This document shows, one piece after another, positions 1 through 7,962 of a stretch of DNA of 57,547 nt; position 1 is the stretch's first letter; the number at the start of each line of letters is the position of its first letter. The stretch covers positions 1 to 57,547 of the forward strand of contig JARGFI010000012.1 of assembly GCA_029210745.1 (NCBI GenBank), written 5' to 3'. The translations under genes were made by a program, and so were the position numbers. Source of the stretch: Desulfuromonadales bacterium. GTDB taxonomy: Bacteria; Desulfobacterota; Desulfuromonadia; Desulfuromonadales; JAHYIW01. Under the pieces are notes generated by a model that was not told the origin of the DNA, did not search any database, and worked only from the letters and a program-made list of their open reading frames with translations.

Positions 1-406
1 CCATGTGAGGCGCTACAAGAAGCGCCCCATCTACTGGTTGTTCTCCAGTCCCAAGGGCAGTTTCAATGCGTTGATCTACATGCATCGCTACCGCCCGGAT
101 ACGGTCAGCGTGGTGCTCAACGATTACCTGCGCGAGTTCCGCACCAAGCTCACCTCCCACAAGAACCATCTGGAGGCGGTCAGTATCAGCGCCAGCAGCA
201 GCCAGAGTGATAAGACCAAGGCCCTGAAAGAAATCGAGAAGATCACCAAGATGATCGCCGAGATGGAGGAGTACGAGCGCGAAGTGCTTTACCCGCTGGC
301 CACCGAGCAGGTGGAGATCGACCTCGACGACGGCGTGAAGGTCAACTACCCCAAACTCGGCGCGGCCTTGAAGAAGATCGTCGGCCTGGATGCAAAGGAG
401 GATTGA
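1..406 (+). CDS. pglX: BREX adenine-specific DNA methyltransferase PglX, C-terminal end (partial)
   Basis: Only the last ~134 codons are present; the frame is open to the left edge, so the GTG at position 5 is not a real start. The segment carries the block typical of the PglX C-terminus (RRYKKRPIYWLFSSPKGSF, then LIYMHRYRPDTVSVVLNDYL) followed by a helical, charged stretch. In BREX, PglX is the m6A methyltransferase that marks host DNA and takes part in phage exclusion. The catalytic domain lies outside the window. Identity is supported by the pglZ and brxL genes downstream. The next gene starts 1 base after the stop. Confidence 0.9.
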   Translation, partial: HVRRYKKRPIYWLFSSPKGSFNALIYMHRYRPDTVSVVLNDYLREFRTKLTSHKNHLEAVSISASSSQSDKTKALKEIEKITKMIAEMEEYEREVLYPLATEQVEIDLDDGVKVNYPKLGAALKKIVGLDAKED

Positions 407-407
407 C

Positions 408-1685
408 ATGCATATTCAAAAACTTAATTTGATCGCTTATCGAGGGGCCAAAAATCTAAGCCTGGAATTACACCCTCAATTGAACGTTTTTGTTGGGATG
501 AATGGTTCAGGGAAATCGACTACTTTAGATGCGACTGCGATATTGCTTTCATGGTTTGCCAATAGAATTAAACATGCAAGCTCTTCAGGGAGGCCAATTG
601 CAGAGACCGATATAAAAAATGACGCCCCGATGGCCATGCTTGAAACAACTTGTAGTTTTGTAGATCGTTCGTTCACTTGGAATATTATCAAAATTCGCAA
701 AGGATACGTAAAAAAAGATAATTCTTCAATACTAGTTCAATTGACAGAAATTATTAAAGTTATTCAACTTGATATTTCTGAAAATAATGGGAATGTCAAT
801 CTCCCATTGTTAGCATATTATCCCGTCAATAGAGCAGTACTCGATATTCCTCTCCGAATACGAGAACGACACCGTTTCGATCTTCTTTCAGCTTACGATG
901 GGTCCTTAACGAGCGGTGCTAATTTTAGAACTTTTTTTGAATGGTTCCGAGAGCGGGAGGATTTGGAAAATGAGAATAGAAGATATGTGAACGATCTTAT
1001 TAAGCCTGAAGATTTTCAGTTTCCAGATCCTCAGCTTGAGGCAGTGCGAACCGCTCTAAATCAGTTTTTGCCGGAATTTTCCGACCTAACTGTACGGCGC
1101 AATCCCCTGCGCATGGAGGTGAAAAAAAACAACAAACGGCTGTCGGTCAATCAACTCTCCGACGGGGAAAAATGCCTGATGGCGATGGTCGGTGATTTGG
1201 CTCGGCGCATGGCGATTGCCAACCCTATGCGCAGAAATCCATTGGAGGGTGATGGGATTATCCTTATTGATGAAATCGACCTGCATCTTCACCCAAAATG
1301 GCAGCGTATGGTCATACCTAAGTTCATGGAGATATTTCCCAATTGCCAATTTCTGGTTTCAACACACTCCCCGCATGTCATTACGCATGTGCAACCTGAA
1401 AATCTGTTCCTCCTTAGGATGTCTGAAGAGGGGCTCACGTCACTTCGCCCTTCGGAGTCCTACGGAAAAACGGTTGAACGAGTGCTGGAGGATTTAATGG
1501 GCCTAGAAACGACACGACCGGATGATGTGAATGATTCGTTCCGGCAGATCTATGAGCAGATTGATGACGGCGCTCTCGAAAATGCTAAAAAATCTATTGG
1601 CGAACTGGAGGATTTAATCGGTGAAGACCCAGACCTGGCTAAGGCCGCGGTGCTGATCAAGCGCAAGGAGTTGATCGGCAAATGA
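408..1685 (+). CDS. AAA family ATPase, PtuA-like (Septu-type defence)
   Basis: A 425-residue SMC/RecF-like ATPase. Seen: Walker A GMNGSGKST near residue 35, an ABC-like signature (QLSDGEKCLM) near residue 250, Walker B ILIDEIDLHLHP near 285, and a switch histidine in STHSPHVIT near 320. It has no long coiled coil. ATG 408 was chosen over ATG 390 because AAAGGAGG (393-400) lies directly upstream. The stop overlaps the next gene by 4 bases (ATGA). Families with this ATPase plus a TIGR02646 HNH partner include Septu (PtuA/PtuB) and retron-associated effectors; no retron reverse transcriptase is seen here. Role in anti-phage defence is inferred. The first ~670 bases are AT-rich compared with the rest of the gene and with the BREX genes. 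Confidence 0.8.
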   Translation: MHIQKLNLIAYRGAKNLSLELHPQLNVFVGMNGSGKSTTLDATAILLSWFANRIKHASSSGRPIAETDIKNDAPMAMLETTCSFVDRSFTWNIIKIRKGYVKKDNSSILVQLTEIIKVIQLDISENNGNVNLPLLAYYPVNRAVLDIPLRIRERHRFDLLSAYDGSLTSGANFRTFFEWFREREDLENENRRYVNDLIKPEDFQFPDPQLEAVRTALNQFLPEFSDLTVRRNPLRMEVKKNNKRLSVNQLSDGEKCLMAMVGDLARRMAIANPMRRNPLEGDGIILIDEIDLHLHPKWQRMVIPKFMEIFPNCQFLVSTHSPHVITHVQPENLFLLRMSEEGLTSLRPSESYGKTVERVLEDLMGLETTRPDDVNDSFRQIYEQIDDGALENAKKSIGELEDLIGEDPDLAKAAVLIKRKELIGK

Positions 1686-2317
1686 AGCATATTCTGAAGG
1701 GGGCTGAGCCCCAGGTCTTTACCAACTGGAAATCGCTCGCCAACGAGGATTGGCAACCAACTTACTCAGTTTTGAGCGGGGATACCAAAAGAGTCGTCAA
1801 AGAAGCCTTGATGGCTGAACAGTGTCATATATGCTGCTACTGTGAGCGACGGCTTTCAGAGGACGATTCCCATATCGAACATTTTCGGCCACAGAGTGAT
1901 CCTGTGGTTGATCCGCTTGATTTTGGCAATCTACTCTGCTCTTGCCAGGTCCAAGTCAAGAAAGGCGAACCTCGCCACTGTGGCAACCTTAAGGAAGACT
2001 GGTTCGATCCTGATTTGTTAGTCTCACCGGTTGATTCCAGCTGCGAAGAGCGGTTCGTTTTTGAAGGCGATGGGTTGATCAAACCTGCTGCTGAGCAAGA
2101 TGCGGCAGCAGCTGAGACCATAAAAAAACTGGGTCTTGATATCCCGAAGCTTAATTCCCTTCGAAGAAAAGTCATCGAACCATTTCTGGATGACAGGCTA
2201 TCGAATGAGGAGTTTCAAGCGTTTGTCTCGGGTTATCTAGACAAAGATACAGCAGGGCGTTTTGGAGAGTTCTGGACCACTATTCGTTACCTGTTCGGAG
2301 GCATTGTTGCCGCATGA
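1682..2317 (+). CDS. HNH endonuclease, PtuB-like (TIGR02646 type)
   Basis: A 211-residue protein with the features of the TIGR02646 / PtuB HNH family: a CCYCERRL zinc-binding pair near residues 50-57, the catalytic-type HIEHFRP motif near 65, a conserved NLLCSC segment, and the closing HCGNLKEDW motif near 100. The C-terminal half is helical with no recognised motif. In Septu systems the PtuB nuclease acts together with the PtuA ATPase to cut nucleic acid. The start overlaps the ATPase stop by 4 bases and its own stop overlaps the pglZ start by 4 bases, so the pair is translationally coupled into the BREX operon. Activity is inferred from family, not shown. Confidence 0.82.
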   Translation: MKHILKGAEPQVFTNWKSLANEDWQPTYSVLSGDTKRVVKEALMAEQCHICCYCERRLSEDDSHIEHFRPQSDPVVDPLDFGNLLCSCQVQVKKGEPRHCGNLKEDWFDPDLLVSPVDSSCEERFVFEGDGLIKPAAEQDAAAAETIKKLGLDIPKLNSLRRKVIEPFLDDRLSNEEFQAFVSGYLDKDTAGRFGEFWTTIRYLFGGIVAA

Positions 2318-4878
2318 ACGAACGCATTGCCCAGGCCCTGACCAAACTCTTCGACCGGCACCGGATCGTCTTCTGGTACGACGCCAAGCAGGAGTTGCGC
2401 GACGATTTCGAGGCGCTTCAGCTTCCCGGCGTAGAGAAGCTGGAACTGATCAACAACGAGTACGGCATTAAGTACAAGCTCCTGCGCGAGCAACCGGAAC
2501 AGAAATTCCTGCTCTACCGTGAAGGCCCAGAGCCCCCGCATCTGGATAACTGGCTGCTGGATGTACAACTGGCCCATGGCGAGTTCCGCACCGACCAGGT
2601 GGCCATCTGGCTGTCCGAACTGGAGCTCAGCCTGGAGTTCACGGATGTGGTGCAAGCCCATGCGGAGTTCTTCCAGGCGATCAAGCGCAAGGACGCCCTC
2701 AAGAAGCTGCTGAAAGCGGACGACACCGCCGGACAGATTCGCCTGAAGATGCTGGCGGTATGCACCGGCAGCGAGCCGCGCATGGATGCGGTGGTGGAAA
2801 ACCTGCTGCAGGAGCTGGCCGACAGCGAACCACGAATAGACACGAATGAACACGAAAGTGGAGAGCGATTCAAGCTTATCAAAAAGTTTGGACTGGATGC
2901 CTATTTCTGGGAACAGATGAAACGGTGCTATGGTTATGAATCTGCGGAACCAAGTATCCGTGACTTCGCTGTCACTCTTTTCAAGCACTGCTATTTCCAG
3001 AACTTCGAAAACCAGAAAAACATTCGTGTCAATTCGTGTTCATTCGTGGTTCCAACCCTGACCGGCGATGCCATGGTGTTTCTCAAGCGCTGGAAAGACA
3101 GCCGTCAGTTCGAAGGCGGCTTCGAGACCCTCTCGGGAGAATGCGCCGAGGTCCTCGGGATTGAGCAGGATCTGGCCAAGCGGGATTTCCGGGAGTTGAT
3201 CGAGTTGGATTACTTCCGCCTGATTGACCAGAAGATCATCAGCGACTTGGTGCGGGCGGTGGCATCCCGCACGGCCTCCAGCGGTGACGTGGCGATCTGG
3301 GTTCGCCAGCGGCGACAAGGCCACTGGTATCGCGAATACCGGCATCTGTACGAGGCGGTCGATTACGCCGCCCAGTTTACCCACGCACTGGGCGAGGCCA
3401 AGCTATCCATGGACAGCCTGGCCGAAGGCGTGCAGCGCTACAGCCGCATCTGGTATCAGCTCGATCAGCTTTACCGCAAGTTTACCTACCATGTGCGCAT
3501 GTCGGGACAGGCGTCGCTGATGGGCAGCCTGACCGATCAGGTCGAAAACCTCTACTCCAACAACTACCTGCTGAAGCTGGGCGACCGCTTCCAGACCTTT
3601 GTGGATGCGGCATCAAAATGGGAAGCCTTCCCCGTGCGCAAGCAGAAGGAGTTTTTCGAGCACTGGGTCCGGCCGTTCCTGCGCAAGGACAACAAGGTCT
3701 GCGTGATCATCTCCGATGCCATGCGCTACGAGATCGGCGATGAACTGCTGAGCCTGATCCGCCAGGAGGATCGTTACAGCGCCGAACTGGAACCGGTGCT
3801 TTCGATGCTGCCCAGCTACACCCAGCTTGGCATGGCGGCGCTGTTGCCCAACAAGGAGCTGGCGATTGCCGACAACGAGACCGGCACCGTGCTGGTGGAT
3901 GGGCAAAGCTCCCAGGGTAGGGTTAATCGCACCAAGATCCTGCAAGCGGCCCTGAATGGCCGTGGTGAAGCCATTACCGCCGAAGAGTTTATGCAGCTGG
4001 ATCGGGATGGTAGCCGCGAACTGCTGAAAAGTAACGATGTGCTCTACATCTACCACAATCGCATTGACCATACTGGCGATAAGATGCATTCGGAGGGGCT
4101 AGCCTTTGAAGCCGCTGAGCAAACCCTGGGCGATATCGTCAGACTGGTGAAGAAACTGACCGCAGCGAATGCCAACAATATTCTTGTTACCGCCGATCAT
4201 GGTTTCATCTACCAACATCGACCGCTGGACGAGAGCGACTTTGCCAGTGTCGAGGCCAAGGGCGAGGTGATGCTTTACCGTGACAGGCGTTTCGTGCTCG
4301 GCAAGGGGCTTGATGAGTCAGCCAGCCTGCACAGTTTCTCGTCTGAACAACTGGGTCTTTCCGGAGAGGTCGAAGTCCAGATTCCCAAGTCGATCAACCG
4401 CCTGCGCCTGAAGGGCTCCGGCAGCCGCTTTGTGCATGGCGGTGCGTCGCTGCAAGAGGTGGTGATCCCGGTGCTCAAGATCAACAAGAAGCGCCAGAGC
4501 GATGTCACCGCCGTCGAGGTGGATATCCTGCGCGGAGCCAGCTCGGTGATTACCTCCGGGCAACTGGCGGTGACGATGTATCAGGCCGGACCGGTGACGG
4601 ACAAGATCCAGCCGCGTGTGCTGCGGGCCGGCATCTACACCGAGGCAGGCGACCTGATCTCCGACAGCCACGACCTGACCTTTGACCTGAGCTCGGACAA
4701 TCCCCGTGAGCGGGAGCTGCAGGTGCGCTTCGTGCTGACCCGCAAGGCCGACGAGGCCAATGGCCAGGAGGTCATTTTACGGCTGGAGGAAAAACACGCC
4801 GGGACTTCACATTACAAGGAATACAAGTCGCTCCGCTACCTGATGCGGCGCTCATTTACCAGCGACTTCGACTTTTAA
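2314..4878 (+). CDS. pglZ: BREX alkaline-phosphatase-like protein PglZ
   Basis: An 854-residue PglZ-family protein. The N-terminus (LTKLFDRHRIVFWYDAKQEL) is typical of BREX-1 PglZ. The alkaline-phosphatase-like core shows metal-site motifs VCVIISDAMRYE near residue 470 and ILVTADHGFIY near residue 627. PglZ is a core BREX component needed for phage exclusion; its exact substrate in BREX is not settled. It starts within the stop of the HNH gene (ATGA) and is followed 14 bases later by brxL. Oddity: two arms of a CACGAAT-rich inverted repeat (2827-2858 and 3021-3052) are translated in frame as linkers at about residues 172-182 and 236-247, flanking a conserved-looking block. Confidence 0.93.
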   Translation: MNERIAQALTKLFDRHRIVFWYDAKQELRDDFEALQLPGVEKLELINNEYGIKYKLLREQPEQKFLLYREGPEPPHLDNWLLDVQLAHGEFRTDQVAIWLSELELSLEFTDVVQAHAEFFQAIKRKDALKKLLKADDTAGQIRLKMLAVCTGSEPRMDAVVENLLQELADSEPRIDTNEHESGERFKLIKKFGLDAYFWEQMKRCYGYESAEPSIRDFAVTLFKHCYFQNFENQKNIRVNSCSFVVPTLTGDAMVFLKRWKDSRQFEGGFETLSGECAEVLGIEQDLAKRDFRELIELDYFRLIDQKIISDLVRAVASRTASSGDVAIWVRQRRQGHWYREYRHLYEAVDYAAQFTHALGEAKLSMDSLAEGVQRYSRIWYQLDQLYRKFTYHVRMSGQASLMGSLTDQVENLYSNNYLLKLGDRFQTFVDAASKWEAFPVRKQKEFFEHWVRPFLRKDNKVCVIISDAMRYEIGDELLSLIRQEDRYSAELEPVLSMLPSYTQLGMAALLPNKELAIADNETGTVLVDGQSSQGRVNRTKILQAALNGRGEAITAEEFMQLDRDGSRELLKSNDVLYIYHNRIDHTGDKMHSEGLAFEAAEQTLGDIVRLVKKLTAANANNILVTADHGFIYQHRPLDESDFASVEAKGEVMLYRDRRFVLGKGLDESASLHSFSSEQLGLSGEVEVQIPKSINRLRLKGSGSRFVHGGASLQEVVIPVLKINKKRQSDVTAVEVDILRGASSVITSGQLAVTMYQAGPVTDKIQPRVLRAGIYTEAGDLISDSHDLTFDLSSDNPRERELQVRFVLTRKADEANGQEVILRLEEKHAGTSHYKEYKSLRYLMRRSFTSDFDF
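2827..3052. repeat. Inverted repeat of CACGAAT units inside pglZ
   Basis: Left arm 2827-2858 and right arm 3021-3052 are imperfect inverted copies (about 27 of 32 positions match). Each arm is itself three copies of a 10-base unit ending in CACGAA(T). The 162 bases between the arms encode what looks like ordinary PglZ sequence. The frame stays open across both arms. The element type is unknown to me. Confidence 0.75.
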
Positions 4879-4892
4879 AGGACGGGTGACCG

Positions 4893-6965
4893 ATGAACGA
4901 ACTTGACCAGAAAATCAACACACACTTCCCGGGACTCGTTGTCCGCAAGGATCTCGTCAAGACGGTCAAGGGCAACGCCATCGTTCCCTCCTACGTATTG
5001 GAATACCTGCTGGGCCAGTATTGCGCCACCAGCGATGAGCCGACCATCCAGACCGGCATCGAGACGGTCAAGGAGATCCTGCGCAAACATTACGTGCATC
5101 GCAACGAGGCGGGTCTGGTTCGCTCGAACATCAAGGAGAAAGGGCGTTACAAGGTCATCGACAAGATTGGCGTGGCTTTGAACGACAAGGCCGACGTCTA
5201 CGAAGCGGAGTTTTCGAACCTCGGCATCAAGAAAGTGCTGGTCGACTCGGGTACGGTCAAGACCCACCCCAAGTTGCTGGTCAGCGGCGTGTGGTGCATT
5301 GCCGACATCGAATATGAATTCACCGAGGACAAGAACGCCAGCCCCTGGATCTTGTCGACCCTCAAGCCCATTCAACTCTCTCAGTTTGATTTTGACAGCT
5401 ACCTTGAAGCCCGCAAACAGCTCACCACCGATGAATGGATCGATTTACTGATACAGAGCATCGGCTTCAACCCCGAGATGTTCGGCAAGCGCAGCAAGTT
5501 GACCCAGTTGATCCGCCTGATCCCGTTTTGCGAGCGCAACTACAACCTGATCGAACTTGGCCCGAAGGGGACCGGCAAATCGCACATCTACTCGGAGTTC
5601 TCGCCTCACGGCATCCTGATCTCCGGCGGCGAGATCACAGTTCCCAAGCTCTTCGTGAACAACTCTTCCGGAAAGATCGGCCTGGTCGGTTACTGGGACT
5701 GTGTTGCCTTCGACGAGTTTGCCGGAAAGCAAAAACGCGTCGACAAGGCCCTGGTCGACATCATGAAGAACTACATGGCCAACAAGTCCTTCTCGCGGGG
5801 CGTCGAGACGCTGGGCGCGGAGGCGTCCATGGTTTTCGTGGGCAACACTCAGCACACCGTGCCCTACATGCTCAAACACTCGGATCTTTTTTGCGAGCTG
5901 CCCGACAAGTTCTACGACTCCGCATTTCTTGACCGTATCCATTTCTATATCCCGGGCTGGGAGGTCGACATCATCCGGGGCGAGATGTTTTCCAACGGCT
6001 ACGGCTTCGTGGTGGACTACCTGGCCGAGATCCTTCGCTCGCTGCGCAATCACGATTACTCGGACCGCTACAAGGAGCACTTCTCCCTCTCCTCCGATAT
6101 CTCGACGCGGGACCGCGATGGCATCAACAAGACGTTCTCCGGCCTGATGAAGATCCTCTTTCCGCATGACGGGGCGACCAAGGAAGAGATCGAGGAACTG
6201 CTGCGGTTCGCGATTGAGGGCCGCAAGCGCGTTAAAGACCAACTGATGCGCATTGATTCCACCTACGGCAACGTCCGCTTTACCTATCAAGACAGTGATG
6301 GCCAGGCCAAGCCTGTCACCACGCTCGAAGAAGAGGAATACCCCGGCTACTACCACAAGACCATCGCCGAGGGCGAAGACGGGGAAATCTTAGAAGCTGC
6401 GCAACCGGGCTCACACCAAGGTCCATCCGAACCACTGGCACCGGCCGAGCCCGCCCTCAAAGAAAAGCACCTCACATTCCAGGAGAACCAGAAGGGCCTC
6501 TCCTTCGATACGCTGCTCGGCCCTTATCTCAAGGGAGCAACTGCGATCACGACCACTGATCCGTACATCCGCCTGTTTTACCAGATGCGCAACTTCATGG
6601 AATTTCTGGAGACGGTGGTCAAGCACAAGGCTCCGGATGAGGAAGTATCCGTGCATCTGGTGACGACGGAAGACGAGTTCAAAGGCGAACAACAAAAGGA
6701 AAACTTCGAGAAGATGAAGGAGTCCGCCAGTGCAGTGGGCGTGAACTTCACCTGGGAGTTCGACGGCACCGGCACGATCCATGCCCGCCACATCGTGACC
6801 GACCACGGCTGGAAAATTTCTCTGGATCGCGGCCTCGATATCTTCCAACACTATGAGATGAACGATGCCTTTACTTTCGCCAATCGGCTTCAGCAGTACC
6901 GCCCATGCAAGGCATTTGAGGTAACGTTCATTAAACACAAGCCGAATGGAACTGAGGGGGAATAA
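4893..6965 (+). CDS. brxL: BREX protein BrxL with MITD1-type C-terminal domain
   Basis: A 690-residue protein. Residues ~1-490 match BrxL: the N-terminal domain (FPGLVVRKDLVKTVKGNAIV), then an AAA+ ATPase core with Walker A GPKGTGKS near residue 224, Walker B CVAFDEFAG near 272, and the NTQHTV segment. BrxL is an AAA+ DNA-binding factor of BREX. A Pro/Ala-rich linker (~505-530) follows. The last ~150 residues do not show the usual Lon-protease end; instead they contain HARHI, GWKI, RGLDIF and YRPC in the spacing of the MITD1 C-terminal phospholipase-D-like domain (MIT_C). Starts after GGACGGGTGACCG; ends the recognisable BREX operon. Confidence 0.9.
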   Translation: MNELDQKINTHFPGLVVRKDLVKTVKGNAIVPSYVLEYLLGQYCATSDEPTIQTGIETVKEILRKHYVHRNEAGLVRSNIKEKGRYKVIDKIGVALNDKADVYEAEFSNLGIKKVLVDSGTVKTHPKLLVSGVWCIADIEYEFTEDKNASPWILSTLKPIQLSQFDFDSYLEARKQLTTDEWIDLLIQSIGFNPEMFGKRSKLTQLIRLIPFCERNYNLIELGPKGTGKSHIYSEFSPHGILISGGEITVPKLFVNNSSGKIGLVGYWDCVAFDEFAGKQKRVDKALVDIMKNYMANKSFSRGVETLGAEASMVFVGNTQHTVPYMLKHSDLFCELPDKFYDSAFLDRIHFYIPGWEVDIIRGEMFSNGYGFVVDYLAEILRSLRNHDYSDRYKEHFSLSSDISTRDRDGINKTFSGLMKILFPHDGATKEEIEELLRFAIEGRKRVKDQLMRIDSTYGNVRFTYQDSDGQAKPVTTLEEEEYPGYYHKTIAEGEDGEILEAAQPGSHQGPSEPLAPAEPALKEKHLTFQENQKGLSFDTLLGPYLKGATAITTTDPYIRLFYQMRNFMEFLETVVKHKAPDEEVSVHLVTTEDEFKGEQQKENFEKMKESASAVGVNFTWEFDGTGTIHARHIVTDHGWKISLDRGLDIFQHYEMNDAFTFANRLQQYRPCKAFEVTFIKHKPNGTEGE

Positions 6966-6966
6966 C

Positions 6967-7029
6967 ATGAGCGGGATATCGGCATCACTGACAAAATGGT
7001 TTTCAAAGCGCCCCAGTGGTTCCAGATAG
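6967..7029 (+). other. 20-codon reading frame directly after brxL
   Basis: An ATG lies just after the brxL stop with GAGGGGG upstream (spacing ~8) and opens a 20-codon frame beginning MSGISASLTKW that ends in TAG. It could be the 5' end of a former downstream BREX gene cut off by deletion, or a chance frame. No similarity recognised. Confidence 0.3.
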
Positions 7030-7057
7030 CGACAAGCGGTTAATTTAGTGTGAAGTA

Positions 7058-7087
7058 GAAACCCTCGTCCTCTGAGCGGGGTTTTTT
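7058..7087 (+). terminator. Rho-independent terminator of the BREX operon
   Basis: AAACCC pairs with GGGGTTT around a GTCCTCT loop, followed by a run of six T (7082-7087). It lies 92 bases after brxL and is the first terminator after pglX within the window. Confidence 0.6.
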
Positions 7088-7126
7088 ACCAGATATTCCG
7101 CAATGTTGCAAAATATCTAATATATG

Positions 7127-7678
7127 CTATTGCTCCAGTAATTTCCTGGCTAAACTATGCAGCTCCGAGTTGGCGAGTGCAACCACTTTCTTCTTCACTG
7201 TTCGAGAATAGTATTCCTGCTCCGTCTTAGTCAGAGGGTCGCCCTCCAGCTTCTTCCTGAACAGCTCCTTCTGTTTTGGGGAGAAGACCTGTGACAGGGC
7301 ATATTCCAGCGAGAACTCTTCGTAACGATCCTTGCGTCTCCGGTCTTTTTCGACTTTCTCTTCATAGTACAGTTCAAACAGACCCCTGACTCGCTCGGGA
7401 TCGCATTCCTCATTCATCCAATCTGGCGTCTGGTAGTGGGCCAGGGCATTGCGCCAGGCCTTTACCCGACTCTTATCGTCAGCGGAGAAATTTTTCTTTA
7501 GCTTACTCAACCATGAAAATGTCAGCTTGTAATAAGCATAGACTGCGGCCGAAAGTAATACGAGTCGGTGGTAGCGCTCCTTCAGAGCATCTGTGGAAAG
7601 TTGCCGTTCAACCTGGCTAGAATCAAACTGGTAGCTTTCTCCTGCATTGGCCAGAAGGACGGGAAACCCTTCCCAGTG
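7127..7678 (-). pseudogene. 5'-truncated remnant of an unrecognised protein
   Basis: A frame of 127 codons can be read from a TTG at 7510, but no ATG or GTG exists and the same frame stays open upstream to a stop at 7679-7681, giving about 183 codons. The upstream part reads like protein (ALKERYHRLVLLS, AVYAYYKLTFSWL), so this looks like the C-terminal piece of a longer gene that lost its 5' end. The product is charged and helical, ending with a segment (LTKTEQEYYSR) that resembles the linker of small helix-turn-helix proteins. I do not recognise the family. It lies between the BREX operon and selC and points toward BREX. Confidence 0.5.
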
Positions 7679-7810
7679 TCAAGTGGACAAGAAATTCCCC
7701 AAAAGATGCGCTCCACCCTGTAAGAGTGGAGCTTTTGAACTGATTTGGTTGCGGGAACAGCGACATGACAAGCGGTGATTTTCGTGAAAATAAAGAGCGG
7801 AAAATAACAA

Positions 7811-7850
7811 CGGGGACTCAGCAAAATTTTGCTGAGTCCCCGTTTTTATT
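7811..7850. terminator. Strong hairpin terminator downstream of selC
   Basis: A 15-bp perfect stem (GGGGACTCAGCAAAA / TTTTGCTGAGTCCCC) lies immediately downstream of the tRNA-Sec 3' end. It is followed by GTTTTTA on the plus strand and by GTTGTTATTTT on the minus strand, so it may work both ways. It probably ends the yedF-selC transcript. Confidence 0.8.
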
Positions 7851-7855
7851 GGTAA

Positions 7856-7951
7856 TGGCGGGAGCAGATGGGAATCGAACCCACCGGGGACGGGATACGC
7901 CCCCCACCGGTTTTGAAGACCGGGCGTGGCACCAGATCACGAACTACTCCC
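7856..7951 (-). tRNA. selC: Selenocysteine tRNA, anticodon TCA
   Basis: A 96-base tRNA with encoded CCA (7856-7858). It has the features that set tRNA-Sec apart: an 8-bp acceptor stem (GGGAGTAG with CTGCTCCC), anticodon TCA (plus-strand TGA at 7914-7916) in loop CTTCAAA, a long variable arm (~20 bases, GGGGGGCGT...CCCGTCCCC), and a GGTTCGATTCC T-loop. It decodes in-frame UGA as selenocysteine with SelB. It lies 11 bases downstream of yedF on the same strand. Its 3' end faces the defence island. Confidence 0.96.
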
Positions 7952-7962
7952 GTAAGGAGGAT

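Noticed and set aside
408-2317. A retron, since the same ATPase/HNH effector pair accompanies some retrons
   Set aside because: No reverse transcriptase or msr/msd region is present in or next to the pair within the window.
2827-3052. The CACGAAT repeats as a CRISPR array
   Set aside because: Arms are inverted, units are only 10 bases with no unique spacers, and the region is coding.
7582-7824. 80-codon minus-strand frame between the remnant gene and selC
   Set aside because: It overlaps the remnant in another frame and runs into the selC terminator hairpin.
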